Shown here: positions 54,941 through 63,354 of the stretch, piece by piece
Position numbering within the stretch: the stretch's first letter is position 1
Layout: each line of letters opens with the position of its first letter
From: Halosimplex aquaticum
GTDB lineage: Archaea; Halobacteriota; Halobacteria; Halobacteriales; Haloarculaceae
Direction: 5' to 3'
Length of the DNA: 64,000 bases
NCBI RefSeq assembly: GCF_028747785.1
Contig: NZ_CP118158.1
Span: 4,278,001-4,342,000 of the forward strand
Program-made: the position numbers and the translations under genes
The notes under the pieces: model-generated
The model's input: only the letters and a program-made list of their open reading frames with translations
Database searches by the model: none
Told to the model about the DNA's origin: nothing

Positions 54941-56608
54941 ATGACAGACGACTACGAACACTACGAGGCGGTCGTCGTCGGCGCCGGACCGGGCGGCGCC
55001 GCGGCGGCCGCCACGCTGGCGCGCAACGGTATCGAGACGCTGGTCCTGGAACGGGGCGTCGACGCGGGGGCGAAGAACGTCTCCGGCGGCCTCCTCTACG
55101 CGGAGGAGTCCTCGCCCTACACCATCGACGAGCTGTTCCCCGGGGTCCGCGAGGAAGCCACCGACCGGGAGGTCGCCGACCACTACATCCACAACGTCGC
55201 CGGGCGGAACGTGAAGACGTTCGACCTGCACGACCTGCACCACCACGACACGGAGTGGGCGGACTCGGTCCTGCGGCGGAAGATGGACTCGTGGCTCGCC
55301 CGCGAGGTCCACGAGATGACTCGCGAGACCGGCGGCGGCCTCCTCACGGAGGTACGCGTCAACGGCCTGCTCCGGGAGGGCGCCGAGATCGTCGGCGTCA
55401 CGTGCGACGAGATCGACCCGATCAGAGCGGACGTGATCATCGCCGCAGACGGCGTCAACTCCGAACTGGCGCGCGACGCCGGCCTGATGGACTGGGAGGA
55501 GCCCGAGGAGTGGTTCCAGGGCGTCAAGGCGGTCGCGGATATGCCCGAGGGCGCCATCGAGGACCGCTTCGACGTCGACGAGGGCGAGGGCGTCGCCCAC
55601 CTGTTCTCGGGCGACCTCTTCCAGGACGTCCGCGGCGGCGGCTTCCTCTACACGAACGACCAGTCGCTGTCGATCGGGACGGTGTTCCACCTCGACTCGA
55701 TCGCGGACGAGCGCGCCGAACCGCAGGAACTGCTCGACTCGCTGCTGACCCACCCGCTCCTCGCGGACTGGCTCGGCGACGAGTACACCGAACTGGAGTA
55801 CTCGGCCAAGCTCGTCCCCGACTCGAAGAAGGTGGCCCACCCCTCGCCGTACCGCGACCGCCTGCTCCTGGTCGGGGACGCCGCGGGGCAGATGCAGGCC
55901 CAGGGCCCTATCATCAAGGGGATGAACCACGCCGTCACGGCGGGCGCGCTGGCGGCGGAGGCGTTCGTCGACGCCAGATCGCGCGGCGACACCGACGCGG
56001 CCGGCGAGCGCTACGTGGCGAAGCTCGAAAACGAGGGCGTGATGGACAAGCTCCGGCCGACGCGGTACAAGACGCTGGGTCGCCTCGGCGAGGTCGGCCC
56101 CGTCGCCTCGGCGATGAACGCGGTGACCGACTCCGTGGTCGGTCGAACGGCGGTCTCGCTGCTCGGCGATCGGGCGGAGAATCTCTTCAACTCGCCGTTC
56201 CTCATGGGGATGCTCCCCGACACGCGGATGGGGTACGTCACCGTCCCCACCGTGATCGCCGAGGAACTGGGCGCGCCCGTCGCCGGCGAATCGCGGGTCG
56301 AACCGCCGGAACTCGACGACCGCATCGGCGACCTGACCTACGACGTCGACCAGGGCAACCCGCACATCGAACTGCGCGACGAGTCCTTCGCCGCCAGCGG
56401 GACGGCCGTGACGGCCTGCCCGGTCAGCGCGGAGGACTTCGGCGGCGGCTGCTACCGCGACGAGTACGTCGGGACGAACGGCTCCGAGGAGCACGTCGTC
56501 AGCCTCGACACCCAGCCCTGCGTCGAGTGCGGCACCTGCGCCGTCGTCGCCGACACGAACTGGACGCACCCGCGCGGCGGCAAGGGCGTCGAGTACAAGG
56601 AGGGCTGA
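54941..56608 (+). CDS. FixC-FixX fusion: ETF-quinone oxidoreductase-like flavoprotein
   Basis: A 555-residue protein. FAD-binding V-V-G-A-G-P-G-G-A-A-A at residues 9-19. The FixC body runs to about 435 (L-V-G-D-A-A-G-Q-M; G-P-I-I-K-G-M-N-H-A). The end is a FixX-type iron-sulfur domain: C-P-V, then P-C-V-E-C-G-T-C, and W-T-H-P-R-G-G-K-G-V-E-Y. In E. coli FixC and FixX are separate; here they are one chain, similar to mitochondrial ETF-QO. It would take electrons from EtfAB and pass them to quinone or to ferredoxin. Confidence 0.9.
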   Translation: MTDDYEHYEAVVVGAGPGGAAAAATLARNGIETLVLERGVDAGAKNVSGGLLYAEESSPYTIDELFPGVREEATDREVADHYIHNVAGRNVKTFDLHDLHHHDTEWADSVLRRKMDSWLAREVHEMTRETGGGLLTEVRVNGLLREGAEIVGVTCDEIDPIRADVIIAADGVNSELARDAGLMDWEEPEEWFQGVKAVADMPEGAIEDRFDVDEGEGVAHLFSGDLFQDVRGGGFLYTNDQSLSIGTVFHLDSIADERAEPQELLDSLLTHPLLADWLGDEYTELEYSAKLVPDSKKVAHPSPYRDRLLLVGDAAGQMQAQGPIIKGMNHAVTAGALAAEAFVDARSRGDTDAAGERYVAKLENEGVMDKLRPTRYKTLGRLGEVGPVASAMNAVTDSVVGRTAVSLLGDRAENLFNSPFLMGMLPDTRMGYVTVPTVIAEELGAPVAGESRVEPPELDDRIGDLTYDVDQGNPHIELRDESFAASGTAVTACPVSAEDFGGGCYRDEYVGTNGSEEHVVSLDTQPCVECGTCAVVADTNWTHPRGGKGVEYKEG

Positions 56609-56624
56609 CCGCGCTCGATTCCCC

Positions 56625-57011
56625 ATGACGTCGCCGTACCGCGACCGCATCGACGACCTCGCCGCCGACGCGAGGCGCGCCCGCGAGTCCTTCGACCCGC
56701 CGACCGATCCCCCCGACGAGGAGCGCGCGATGGCGTTCTGTCGGGACGGCGTCGGCGAGGCGGTCGCCGTCTACGTCGACGCCCGCAGCGGCGACTGGGA
56801 CCGCTTCGGCGACGCCGAGTTCGACCGACTGGAGCGCGCGATGAACGAGTACCTCGAACTGTACGCGCGCTGCTACGGCGTGGAACTGGACGCCGAGTAC
56901 TCCGTCAGGACGGCCGCAGAGGCGCTCGTCGACACGCACAACGTCGCCGACGTGGCGCGCATCCTGACGAGCGTCCCCGAGCGCTCTCCTGCGGGGACAG
57001 CCACCGACTGA
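56625..57011 (+). CDS. Small acidic helical protein downstream of fixC
   Basis: A 128-residue protein, not recognised. It is helical and acidic, starting T-S-P-Y-R-D-R-I-D-D-L-A-A-D-A-R, with a central E-Y-L-E-L-Y-A-R-C-Y-G-V-E-L. No membrane span, no cofactor motif (two scattered Cys). It begins 17 bases after the fixC stop, so it is probably the last gene of the etf cluster; a chaperone or accessory role is a guess from context. Confidence 0.7.
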   Translation: MTSPYRDRIDDLAADARRARESFDPPTDPPDEERAMAFCRDGVGEAVAVYVDARSGDWDRFGDAEFDRLERAMNEYLELYARCYGVELDAEYSVRTAAEALVDTHNVADVARILTSVPERSPAGTATD

Positions 57012-57120
57012 TCCGACGGCCGCCCCTGTCTCCCGTTCTCCGCCCGACCGTCCGGTAGCGGCGTGTTCTTCTCGATCGACCGTGACAAATGATAAGTGTC
57101 GTGGCGTGGTACCGATCCGC

Positions 57121-57852
57121 ATGGAAATCACAGCCGAGCTGTCCTTCGACCACGACGACCGGCGAGACATCTACGACTACGTCGAGCGCCACGGGTCGGT
57201 AAAGCCGGGGAAAGCGCGGCGGGCGCTGGAGATGGAGCCCCGGGCGTTCGGCCACCACGTCGCCATCCTCAAGCGCGACGGGGTGCTCCTGGAGTCAGAG
57301 GGGCGACTGCGCATCGCCTACGAGGACGAGGTCGAAGAGGAGTTCCGCTCGGACGGCGTGGAGGTGACGATCCGGCGCGCTCGCGAGGAGGACCTCACCG
57401 GACTGGTGGGCGTGATCCGGCAGGCTATCGGCGACGGGACGTACGTCGACGCGGAGACGGTCGCCGACGTCGTCGACCACGAGGAGGTGCTCCTGCGGCA
57501 CAACGAACTCCAGTCGCGCGTCTTCTTCGTCGCCACCGTCGAGGACGACGTCGTCGGCTGGGTGAACCTCAACACCAACGAGACGGAGAAACTGGACCAC
57601 ACGGCCGAACTCACGGTGGGCGTCCTCGAACAGTACCGTGGCCTCGGCATCGGGAGCGAACTTCTGGAGCGCGGTCTCGAGTGGGCCACCGACAACGGCT
57701 ACGAGAAGATCTACAACAGCGTCCCCGATTCGAACGAGGCGGCCATCGAGTTCCTGAAGGCCCACGGCTGGGAGGTCGAAGCGGTCCGCGAGAACCACTA
57801 CAAGTACGACGGCGAGTACCTCGACGAGGTCATGCTGGCGACGATGCCGTGA
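57121..57852 (+). CDS. Winged-helix/GNAT acetyltransferase fusion
   Basis: A 243-residue protein in two parts. N-terminal winged helix (about residues 1-72: D-D-R-R-D-I-Y-D-Y-V-E-R-H-G and F-G-H-H-V-A-I-L-K-R-D-G-V). C-terminal GNAT domain (about 80-243) with the acetyl-CoA loop V-G-V-L-E-Q-Y-R-G-L-G-I-G and N-E-A-A-I-E-F-L-K-A-H-G-W. ATG 57121 is taken over an upstream in-frame ATG, whose extra 13 residues read through the likely promoter. The fusion suggests an acetyltransferase that binds DNA or controls its own gene. Confidence 0.88.
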   Translation: MEITAELSFDHDDRRDIYDYVERHGSVKPGKARRALEMEPRAFGHHVAILKRDGVLLESEGRLRIAYEDEVEEEFRSDGVEVTIRRAREEDLTGLVGVIRQAIGDGTYVDAETVADVVDHEEVLLRHNELQSRVFFVATVEDDVVGWVNLNTNETEKLDHTAELTVGVLEQYRGLGIGSELLERGLEWATDNGYEKIYNSVPDSNEAAIEFLKAHGWEVEAVRENHYKYDGEYLDEVMLATMP

Positions 57853-57961
57853 GGACGCGCTCGCGGGCCTCGGGAGGGCCGCGCACGTCTCCGGATTTTC
57901 GATCGGCTCCCTGGCACACCACCGTGATCTTTTTTCAGCCGTTCTCACGAACTCCGATGTG

Positions 57962-58303
57962 ATGGCAGGAGGCGACGCCGAGGACGATCTTGACACCGCC
58001 TTCGAGTTGCTCTCCGACCGACGGCGCCGGGCGGTGATCGAGGTGCTCCGGACGGCGCCCCGCGGGTCGCTCGAGTTCTCGGCGCTCGCCGACGCGGTCG
58101 CCGCGGTGACCGACGACGACGTCGCCGACCTGGCGCCGGCGCTCTACTACAGCCACCTCCCGAAACTCGACGCGGCCGACGTGGTCGACTTCGACGCGGA
58201 GGCCGGCGTCGTCGACTACGACTCCGAACCGTTCATCGAACGCTGTCTCGACGTCGCCGGCACCCACGGGTCCGAGCAGTGGACTCGCCGGTGTTCCAAG
58301 TAG
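57962..58303 (+). CDS. DUF7344 winged-helix protein
   Basis: A 113-residue protein made of a DUF7344-like winged helix: T-A-F-E-L-L-S-D-R-R-R-R-A-V-I-E-V-L, F-S-A-L-A-D-A-V-A, and L-Y-Y-S-H-L-P-K-L-D-A-A-D-V-V. Unlike the homologue at 16077 it has no membrane spans. The start is ATG 57962 (GTG 57959 is just before it). A T-rich CTTTTTTC lies about 30 bases upstream. Probable soluble regulator, target unknown. Confidence 0.8.
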   Translation: MAGGDAEDDLDTAFELLSDRRRRAVIEVLRTAPRGSLEFSALADAVAAVTDDDVADLAPALYYSHLPKLDAADVVDFDAEAGVVDYDSEPFIERCLDVAGTHGSEQWTRRCSK

Positions 58304-58340
58304 CGTCGCACCGTCCCGCTGGCCCCTGCAACGGCGATTC

Positions 58341-58505
58341 TCACGGCCAGGCGTCCTCGTGCCCGTCGAGCGGGTCCGCGACGACGCCGTCCTGTCTGGC
58401 GATCACTCTCGCGTGGCCCGCACAGACGACCCGGTTGTCCGCCCAGGGGACGTGCAACTCGACGACCGCCTCGGCGTCGCAGCCGTCCTCCGCGCACTCG
58501 GCCAT
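58341..58505 (-). CDS. 54-residue putative zinc-site protein
   Basis: Read by me on the minus strand from ATG 58505 to TGA 58341. It has C4 and C9 (E-C-A-E-D-G-C) and C29 with H32 (V-V-C-A-G-H), which could form one zinc site. It is acidic, with no membrane span. Codon use is GC-rich in third positions as in real genes. It is convergent with the DUF7344 gene and 57 bases before the DUF456 stop. Such micro-proteins are common in halophiles; function unknown. Confidence 0.6.
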   Translation of the reverse strand: MAECAEDGCDAEAVVELHVPWADNRVVCAGHARVIARQDGVVADPLDGHEDAWP

Positions 58506-58562
58506 GCGCTCACTACGGGCGCCGCGAGGAGAGTCTTTCCCGCCGGCGGAGCGGCGGGGCGC

Positions 58563-59069
58563 TCACAGGAGGTAGACGCCGACCATCGCGACGAGGACGC
58601 CGGCGGTGAGCAACACCTGGAGGACGCTGGAGGTGAGCATGCCGAGCAGCGTCACGCCCGCCGCTCGCGCGCTCTCCTCGGGTTCGCCCCCCTCGGCGAG
58701 TTCGAGCACGAAGACCGTCCCCGCGGTCCCGAGCAGGAAGCCCACCGGGCCGAACGTCAGCCCCACGAGGCCGACGAGCGTGGCTATCACCGTCGTCCGG
58801 AGCGACGCGCCGCCGGCCTTCGCGGAGACGGCACCGGCCAGCCAGTCCGTCAGGACGGCGACGAGCGCGACGAAGATCACGCCCGAGAGGACGAGCACGT
58901 TCGGATCGGAGAAGCCCGACCCCCACCAGTAGACGAGGACGCCGGCGAGCGAGAGGACGCCGCCGGGGACCAGCGGCGTGACGCTGCCGACGACGCCGGC
59001 GATCAGCAGGACGAACGCGACCAGCACGAACAGGTCGACGGGGAGGGCGCCGACTGCGGGGAGTTGCAT
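58563..59069 (-). CDS. DUF456 membrane protein
   Basis: A 168-residue protein with about five spans. DUF456 marks: G-V-V-G-S-V-T-P-L-V-P-G-G (about residues 26-38), L-T-D-W-L-A-G-A-V-S-A-K, and the G-L-T-F-G-P-V-G-F-L-L-G-T glycine motif. Its ATG overlaps the tmcA stop by one base, so it is translated with tmcA. No known link to tRNA modification. Confidence 0.88.
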   Translation of the reverse strand: MQLPAVGALPVDLFVLVAFVLLIAGVVGSVTPLVPGGVLSLAGVLVYWWGSGFSDPNVLVLSGVIFVALVAVLTDWLAGAVSAKAGGASLRTTVIATLVGLVGLTFGPVGFLLGTAGTVFVLELAEGGEPEESARAAGVTLLGMLTSSVLQVLLTAGVLVAMVGVYLL

Positions 59070-61381
59070 CACTCGAATCGCTCCAGTTCTGCCTCCACGT
59101 TGGCGTCCCCGAACCGTGAAAGCAGCGGTCGCACAGCCTCCCCCAGCGCCCGCATGCACTGCCCCAGCGAGTGAAAACCCAGGTCGTCGGCCACCGCCTC
59201 CCAGGTGTGGGTCTGGAGCGCCTTCCGGACGAGCAGGCGCTCCTGTCGCGGGTTCAGGAGCGCCTCTGCGTCGCCCCCGTCGCCGGCGTCGACGAGATAC
59301 CGGACGGTCAACCGGCGGAGCGGCCGCGGCGAGGTGTCGAAGATGCCCGCACCCCCGGTCATGCCGACGAGGAGTCGCCACTCCCACTCCGAGAGGTCCA
59401 GGGCGGGCGCCACGTCGGCGCTCCGCAGCGCGGCGCGCACCACGTCCGGATCCATGTCGGCCAGCGGGTCCGACAGCATCGCGCCGACGCGGTCGGCGAA
59501 CCACCGACCGTGGCGTTCGGCGAGGTCCCGCCCGGCGTCGCTCGTCGGGGCGAGCATCACCGCGGAGTACTCGCCGCTCGACTCGTTGCGCGTCGTCGAG
59601 AGGTGCACGGTGGAAAAGCCGTTCCCCTGCCAGAACCGCAGGAGTTCGGGCGTCGCGCCGTACCCCGTCCCGAGCCAGTCCACGTCGTCCGCGAACTCCG
59701 CGCGGACCTCCGAGAGCAGGCGCGACCCGAGGCCGCGCGAGCGCACGGCGTGGTGCGTGGCGATGCGGAGGACGCGCAGTCCCTCGGGGACGGCGGCTCG
59801 TTCGTCGCGCAACTGGCTGGTCAGCACGTCCGGGATCATGTTCCCCCGGACGCGGCCGCCCTCGTACATGTGCGCCCGCAGGTCCGTGGGGAGGGCCCCC
59901 TCGCGGGCCAGCAACGCCACGGAGACGACGTGACCCTCGTAGGTGAGCGCCCGGACGGCGACGTTCGGGGCGTCGAGCAGGCGGGCGAGGTCGTCGGGTT
60001 CCGTCTGGTAGTGAGCGGCGACCAGCAGGCCGAACACCTCGCGGAGCAGGTGCTCGTCGGCGACCAGGTCCGCAGCGTCGAACGCGCGGTAGGCGACCGA
60101 GTCCGGATCCCCGTCGGTGCCGGTGGCGGCGGCTGTATCGGCGCCGGCGTCCGCGACGAGCGGGTCGACGGCGGGTCCGGCGTCGAGCAGGAGCGCGCGG
60201 AAGGCCCACACCTCGACGGGGTCCCCGGCGGCGTAGCGGATCGGGTCGGTCATCGACACGTCGCGGACCGCGAGGTCGCTCTCGTAGAGGCGGTCGCGGA
60301 ACCGGACCGAGAAGCCGCGGCCCGCGCCCTCGTAGCCGTGGACGGTCGTGGTGAACGCCGCCGCGGGCGTGTCGAGGAACCGTTCGAGCAGTCGGACGGG
60401 GAGCGCGGCCGCCTCGTCGACGACGACTGCGTCCGGGCCGTCGGGGAGTTCGGCCGCGGTCGCGGGCCGCTCGAAGCGGACGCGGCCGCCCGCGTCGTCG
60501 GTGGCCTCCAGCCGCTCGGGGTCGTCTTCGTCCGGATCGCCGGCGAGCGCGTCCGCGTCCGCCAGCACCTCCCGGGCTCGCGCGAACACCTCGGCGGCGC
60601 CCCGGTACTGCGGCGCGGTGACGAGCACGTCGCGTCCGCCGAGAGCGAGCGCTCCCGCGGCGAGGCCGGCGGCGCTCGACTTCCCGCGGCCGCGGTCGGC
60701 CTCGACGACGACGGCGTTGCCCGGCTCGTCGAGGGCTTCGAGCGCCTCGACGGCCGCGACCTGGTCGTCGGTGAGACAGCGGTCGTACACGTCGACGGGG
60801 AACGCGGGGTCCTCCGGCGCTGTAGGCGGGTCCGGCGGAACGCGCGGCGCGGGGTCGGTGAGGCCGTCGCGTTCGACGGACGGGTCGGCAGTTCCGTCAC
60901 CGACGTCGACTATCGCGATCCCGGGATGGGCGCGGAGCAACTCGACGAGTCGCGTCCGGAAGTTCCCGGCGACGTCGGCCACGTCGAACGGGGGGACCGC
61001 GAGAGTCTCGTCGAAGGCGTCGCGACGCTCGGGCCAGGAGCCGAGCGGCGGGACGCAGAGGACGAGCAGGCCGCCGCCGTCGACGGCGCCGACCGCCCGA
61101 CCGATGGCGTTGGGGCGACACTCCTCGTGACAGTCCAGCACGAGCGCGGCGTGGGTGGTCCCGAGGAGGTCGCCGGCGCGGGCCTGTGGAACGCGCTCCC
61201 AGGGCGTGTCCGCGGACTCCCCGACGTACGTCACCTCCGGGGCGTCGACGTCGGCCGCGTCGAGGGCGTCGGCGGCGGCTTCGCGGGTGGCGGTCGCGTC
61301 GCCGGTGAGGACGAGGAGCCGGCGCTCGTCGGTGGCGCGGGCTTCCTCGCGGAGCGCGGCGGCGACGCGGCCGAGGGTCAT
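59069..61381 (-). CDS. tmcA: tRNA(Met) cytidine acetyltransferase TmcA
   Basis: A 770-residue RNA acetyltransferase that makes N4-acetylcytidine, in archaea also at many rRNA sites. DUF1726 domain first (to about 210), then the RecD-like helicase part with Walker A A-D-R-G-R-G-K-S-S and Walker B-like V-V-V-D-E-A-A-A-L-P. The GNAT domain follows, with R-G-L-G-S-R-L-L-S (acetyl-CoA loop, about 575) and the C-terminal tRNA-binding domain. ATG 61381 opens the family; the longer in-frame extension upstream reads across the opposite-strand gene. It is divergent from the nitronate monooxygenase gene. Confidence 0.93.
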   Translation of the reverse strand: MTLGRVAAALREEARATDERRLLVLTGDATATREAAADALDAADVDAPEVTYVGESADTPWERVPQARAGDLLGTTHAALVLDCHEECRPNAIGRAVGAVDGGGLLVLCVPPLGSWPERRDAFDETLAVPPFDVADVAGNFRTRLVELLRAHPGIAIVDVGDGTADPSVERDGLTDPAPRVPPDPPTAPEDPAFPVDVYDRCLTDDQVAAVEALEALDEPGNAVVVEADRGRGKSSAAGLAAGALALGGRDVLVTAPQYRGAAEVFARAREVLADADALAGDPDEDDPERLEATDDAGGRVRFERPATAAELPDGPDAVVVDEAAALPVRLLERFLDTPAAAFTTTVHGYEGAGRGFSVRFRDRLYESDLAVRDVSMTDPIRYAAGDPVEVWAFRALLLDAGPAVDPLVADAGADTAAATGTDGDPDSVAYRAFDAADLVADEHLLREVFGLLVAAHYQTEPDDLARLLDAPNVAVRALTYEGHVVSVALLAREGALPTDLRAHMYEGGRVRGNMIPDVLTSQLRDERAAVPEGLRVLRIATHHAVRSRGLGSRLLSEVRAEFADDVDWLGTGYGATPELLRFWQGNGFSTVHLSTTRNESSGEYSAVMLAPTSDAGRDLAERHGRWFADRVGAMLSDPLADMDPDVVRAALRSADVAPALDLSEWEWRLLVGMTGGAGIFDTSPRPLRRLTVRYLVDAGDGGDAEALLNPRQERLLVRKALQTHTWEAVADDLGFHSLGQCMRALGEAVRPLLSRFGDANVEAELERFE

Positions 61382-61454
61382 GGGTCCCCGTCCGCCGCCG
61401 AGCGGCAAAGAACCGCCGATCGGATTCAAGTCCCACGGGCGCGCACGACCACCC

Positions 61455-62483
61455 GTGTCCCTCCACACGCCGCTCTGTGACCGTCTGGGCATCGACCACC
61501 CCGTCGTGCAGGCGCCCGTCGGGAGCGTCTCGACGCCCGAACTCGCCGCGACCGTCTCGAACGCGGGCGGACTCGGGACGCTCGCCGTGACCTGGCGGGA
61601 CTTCGAGGAGACCCGCGCGGCAATCGAGGCGGTCCGCGACCGCACCGGCGCGCCGTTCGCGGTCAATCTCGTCCTCGACGACGGGGCGACGGAACACCCG
61701 ACCGACGACCACCTCGACGCGTGCCTCGACGCCGGTGTGCCGCTCGTCTCGTTCTCGTTCGGCGACCCCGCGCCGTACGTCGGCCGAGTCCACGACGCGG
61801 GCGCCGACGTGCTCGCGACGGTGGGGAGCGCCGACGACGCCCGCACAGCGGTCGAAGCGGGCGTCGACGCGGTCGTCGCACAGGGCTGGGAGGCCGGCGG
61901 CCACGTCCAGAGCGACGTGGCCACGATGGCGCTCGTCCCGCGGGTGGCGGACGAAACGCCGGACCACGTGCCGGTCGTCGCAGCGGGAGGTATCGCCGAC
62001 GGACGCGGTCTGGCCGCAGCGCTCGCGCTCGGGGCGGACGGTGTCTGGGTCGGGACCCGCTTCGTCGCGACGGAGGAGGCCGACGCGCACGAGCGCTACC
62101 GGTCGGCCGTGGTCGACGGCGCGGCCGACGAGACGGTCCGCGGGACGCCGTTCCCGAAGGGGTGGCCCGACCAGCCCCATCGAACGCTCGAATCACGTGC
62201 CACCGAGCGGTGGATCGCCGCGGGGCGACCGCCGCTTGACGAACGAGACGACGCCGACCGGGTCGTGGCCGAGACGGCGTCGGGCGAGCCGCTCGAACGG
62301 TACGTCGACCTGCCGCCGCTGTCGGGCGTCGACGGGTGTGTCGAGGAACTGCCACACTACGCCGGACAGAGCGTCGGCGGCGTGGACGAGGTCGTGCCTG
62401 CGGCCGCCGTCGTAGAGCGGTTGGTCGAGGACGCGACGGCGACCGTCGAGTCGCTCGAACGACTCCGCGACGACGACGCCTGA
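61455..62483 (+). CDS. Nitronate monooxygenase-like FMN enzyme
   Basis: A 342-residue TIM-barrel flavoenzyme of the 2-nitropropane dioxygenase/NMO family. Seen: P-V-V-Q-A-P-V-G-S-V-S at the N-terminus (usually Q-A-P-M), A-Q-G-W-E-A-G-G-H (FMN phosphate and His), and A-A-G-G-I-A-D-G-R with G-A-D-G-V-W-V-G-T-R-F. GTG 61455 fits the family start; the upstream extension overlaps tmcA. Natural substrate unknown; similar enzymes detoxify nitronates or act as enoyl reductases. Confidence 0.85.
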   Translation: MSLHTPLCDRLGIDHPVVQAPVGSVSTPELAATVSNAGGLGTLAVTWRDFEETRAAIEAVRDRTGAPFAVNLVLDDGATEHPTDDHLDACLDAGVPLVSFSFGDPAPYVGRVHDAGADVLATVGSADDARTAVEAGVDAVVAQGWEAGGHVQSDVATMALVPRVADETPDHVPVVAAGGIADGRGLAAALALGADGVWVGTRFVATEEADAHERYRSAVVDGAADETVRGTPFPKGWPDQPHRTLESRATERWIAAGRPPLDERDDADRVVAETASGEPLERYVDLPPLSGVDGCVEELPHYAGQSVGGVDEVVPAAAVVERLVEDATATVESLERLRDDDA

Positions 62484-62593
62484 AGCCGTTCGTCAGTCCG
62501 TCGGACGGACGGCGTCCCAGCGGAGGTCCCGACGTCTGAAGCGACCGGTCGAGGCGTGTGCAGGCCTCTCACGCTATTTCGTCTTCGAAAGGG

Positions 62594-62750
62594 CTTTTAG
62601 TACTCCTCTGCCAGTACGGTGTACAGCCTGTGCGGGGTTGATGATGCTCCTAGCCTCTCAGGATATCTCGCCGCGATCCGTTCGCGGTGCCCGGGCGTCT
62701 GCCCGGACCGGCGGGGGAGCGCGAGCCCACGCGCAGGAGGTGATCCACAA
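62594..62750 (+). promoter_or_regulatory. Promoter, two-hairpin leader and strong Shine-Dalgarno of the L7Ae cluster
   Basis: CTTTTAGTA at 62594-62602, with CGAAA just upstream, looks like BRE plus TATA; the leader would be about 125 bases. Two perfect hairpins: CCGCGA/TCGCGG (62671-62676, 62682-62687) and CCGGGC/GCCCGG with a 4-base loop (62691-62696, 62701-62706). GGAGGTGATC at 62737-62746 is an extended match to the 16S rRNA 3' end, rare in haloarchaea. L7Ae binds RNA kink-turns and may control its own mRNA; no clear kink-turn was found by eye. Confidence 0.5.
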
Positions 62751-63113
62751 ATGCCAGTATACGTAGATTTCGACGTGCCCGCGGACCTCGAGGACGACGC
62801 CCTCGAGGCCCTCGAGGTCGCACGAGACACAGGGACAGTGAAGAAAGGAACCAACGAGACGACCAAAGCCGTCGAGCGCGGCAACGCCGAGCTCGTCTTC
62901 GTCGCCGAGGACGTCCAGCCCGAGGAGATCGTCATGCACCTCCCCGAGCTCTCGGACGAGAAGGACATCCCGTTCGTCTTCATCGCGACGCAGGACGACG
63001 TTGGCCACGCGGCCGGCCTCGAAGTCGGCAGCGCGGCCGCCGCCATCGTCGACGCGGGCGACGCCCAGGACGACGTCGACGACATCGCCGCCAAGGTCGA
63101 GGAACTTCGGTAG
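62751..63113 (+). CDS. rpl7ae: 50S ribosomal protein L7Ae
   Basis: A 120-residue RNA-binding protein of the ribosome, box C/D and H/ACA RNPs and RNase P. Family core: [17 protein letters not shown] (about residues 28-44), the kink-turn contact region, and [17 protein letters not shown] 62751 follows an extended Shine-Dalgarno by four bases. First gene of L7Ae-S28e-L24e-Ndk. Confidence 0.96.
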   Translation: MPVYVDFDVPADLEDDALEALEVARDTGTVKKGTNETTKAVERGNAELVFVAEDVQPEEIVMHLPELSDEKDIPFVFIATQDDVGHAAGLEVGSAAAAIVDAGDAQDDVDDIAAKVEELR

Positions 63114-63123
63114 GTGACCGACG

Positions 63124-63354
63124 ATGTCAGCTGAAGAAAACGACGGAGACGGCGGTTCCACGGCCGCCGAAGTCATCGAAGTCGTGGGCCGCACGGGGAT
63201 GCACGGCGAGGCCATGCAGGTCAAGTGCCGGATCCGCGGCGGCGAGAACCAGGGCCGCATCATCACGCGAAACGTCCTCGGGCCGGTCCGCGAGGGTGAC
63301 GTGCTCCAGCTCCGCGAGACCGCCCGCGAGGCCGACCAGATCGGAGGCCAATAA
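63124..63354 (+). CDS. rps28e: 30S ribosomal protein S28e
   Basis: A 76-residue S28e. After an acidic start it has [14 protein letters not shown] and the conserved [20 protein letters not shown]. Stop overlaps the L24e start by one base. Confidence 0.96.
   Translation: MSAEENDGDGGSTAAEVIEVVGRTGMHGEAMQVKCRIRGGENQGRIITRNVLGPVREGDVLQLRETAREADQIGGQ

Noticed and set aside
62620..62700. TTGATGA near 62638 considered as a box C / kink-turn element
   Set aside because: The consensus needs a purine at the first position, and no matching CTGA box or paired G-A tandem was found, so I do not call a kink-turn.
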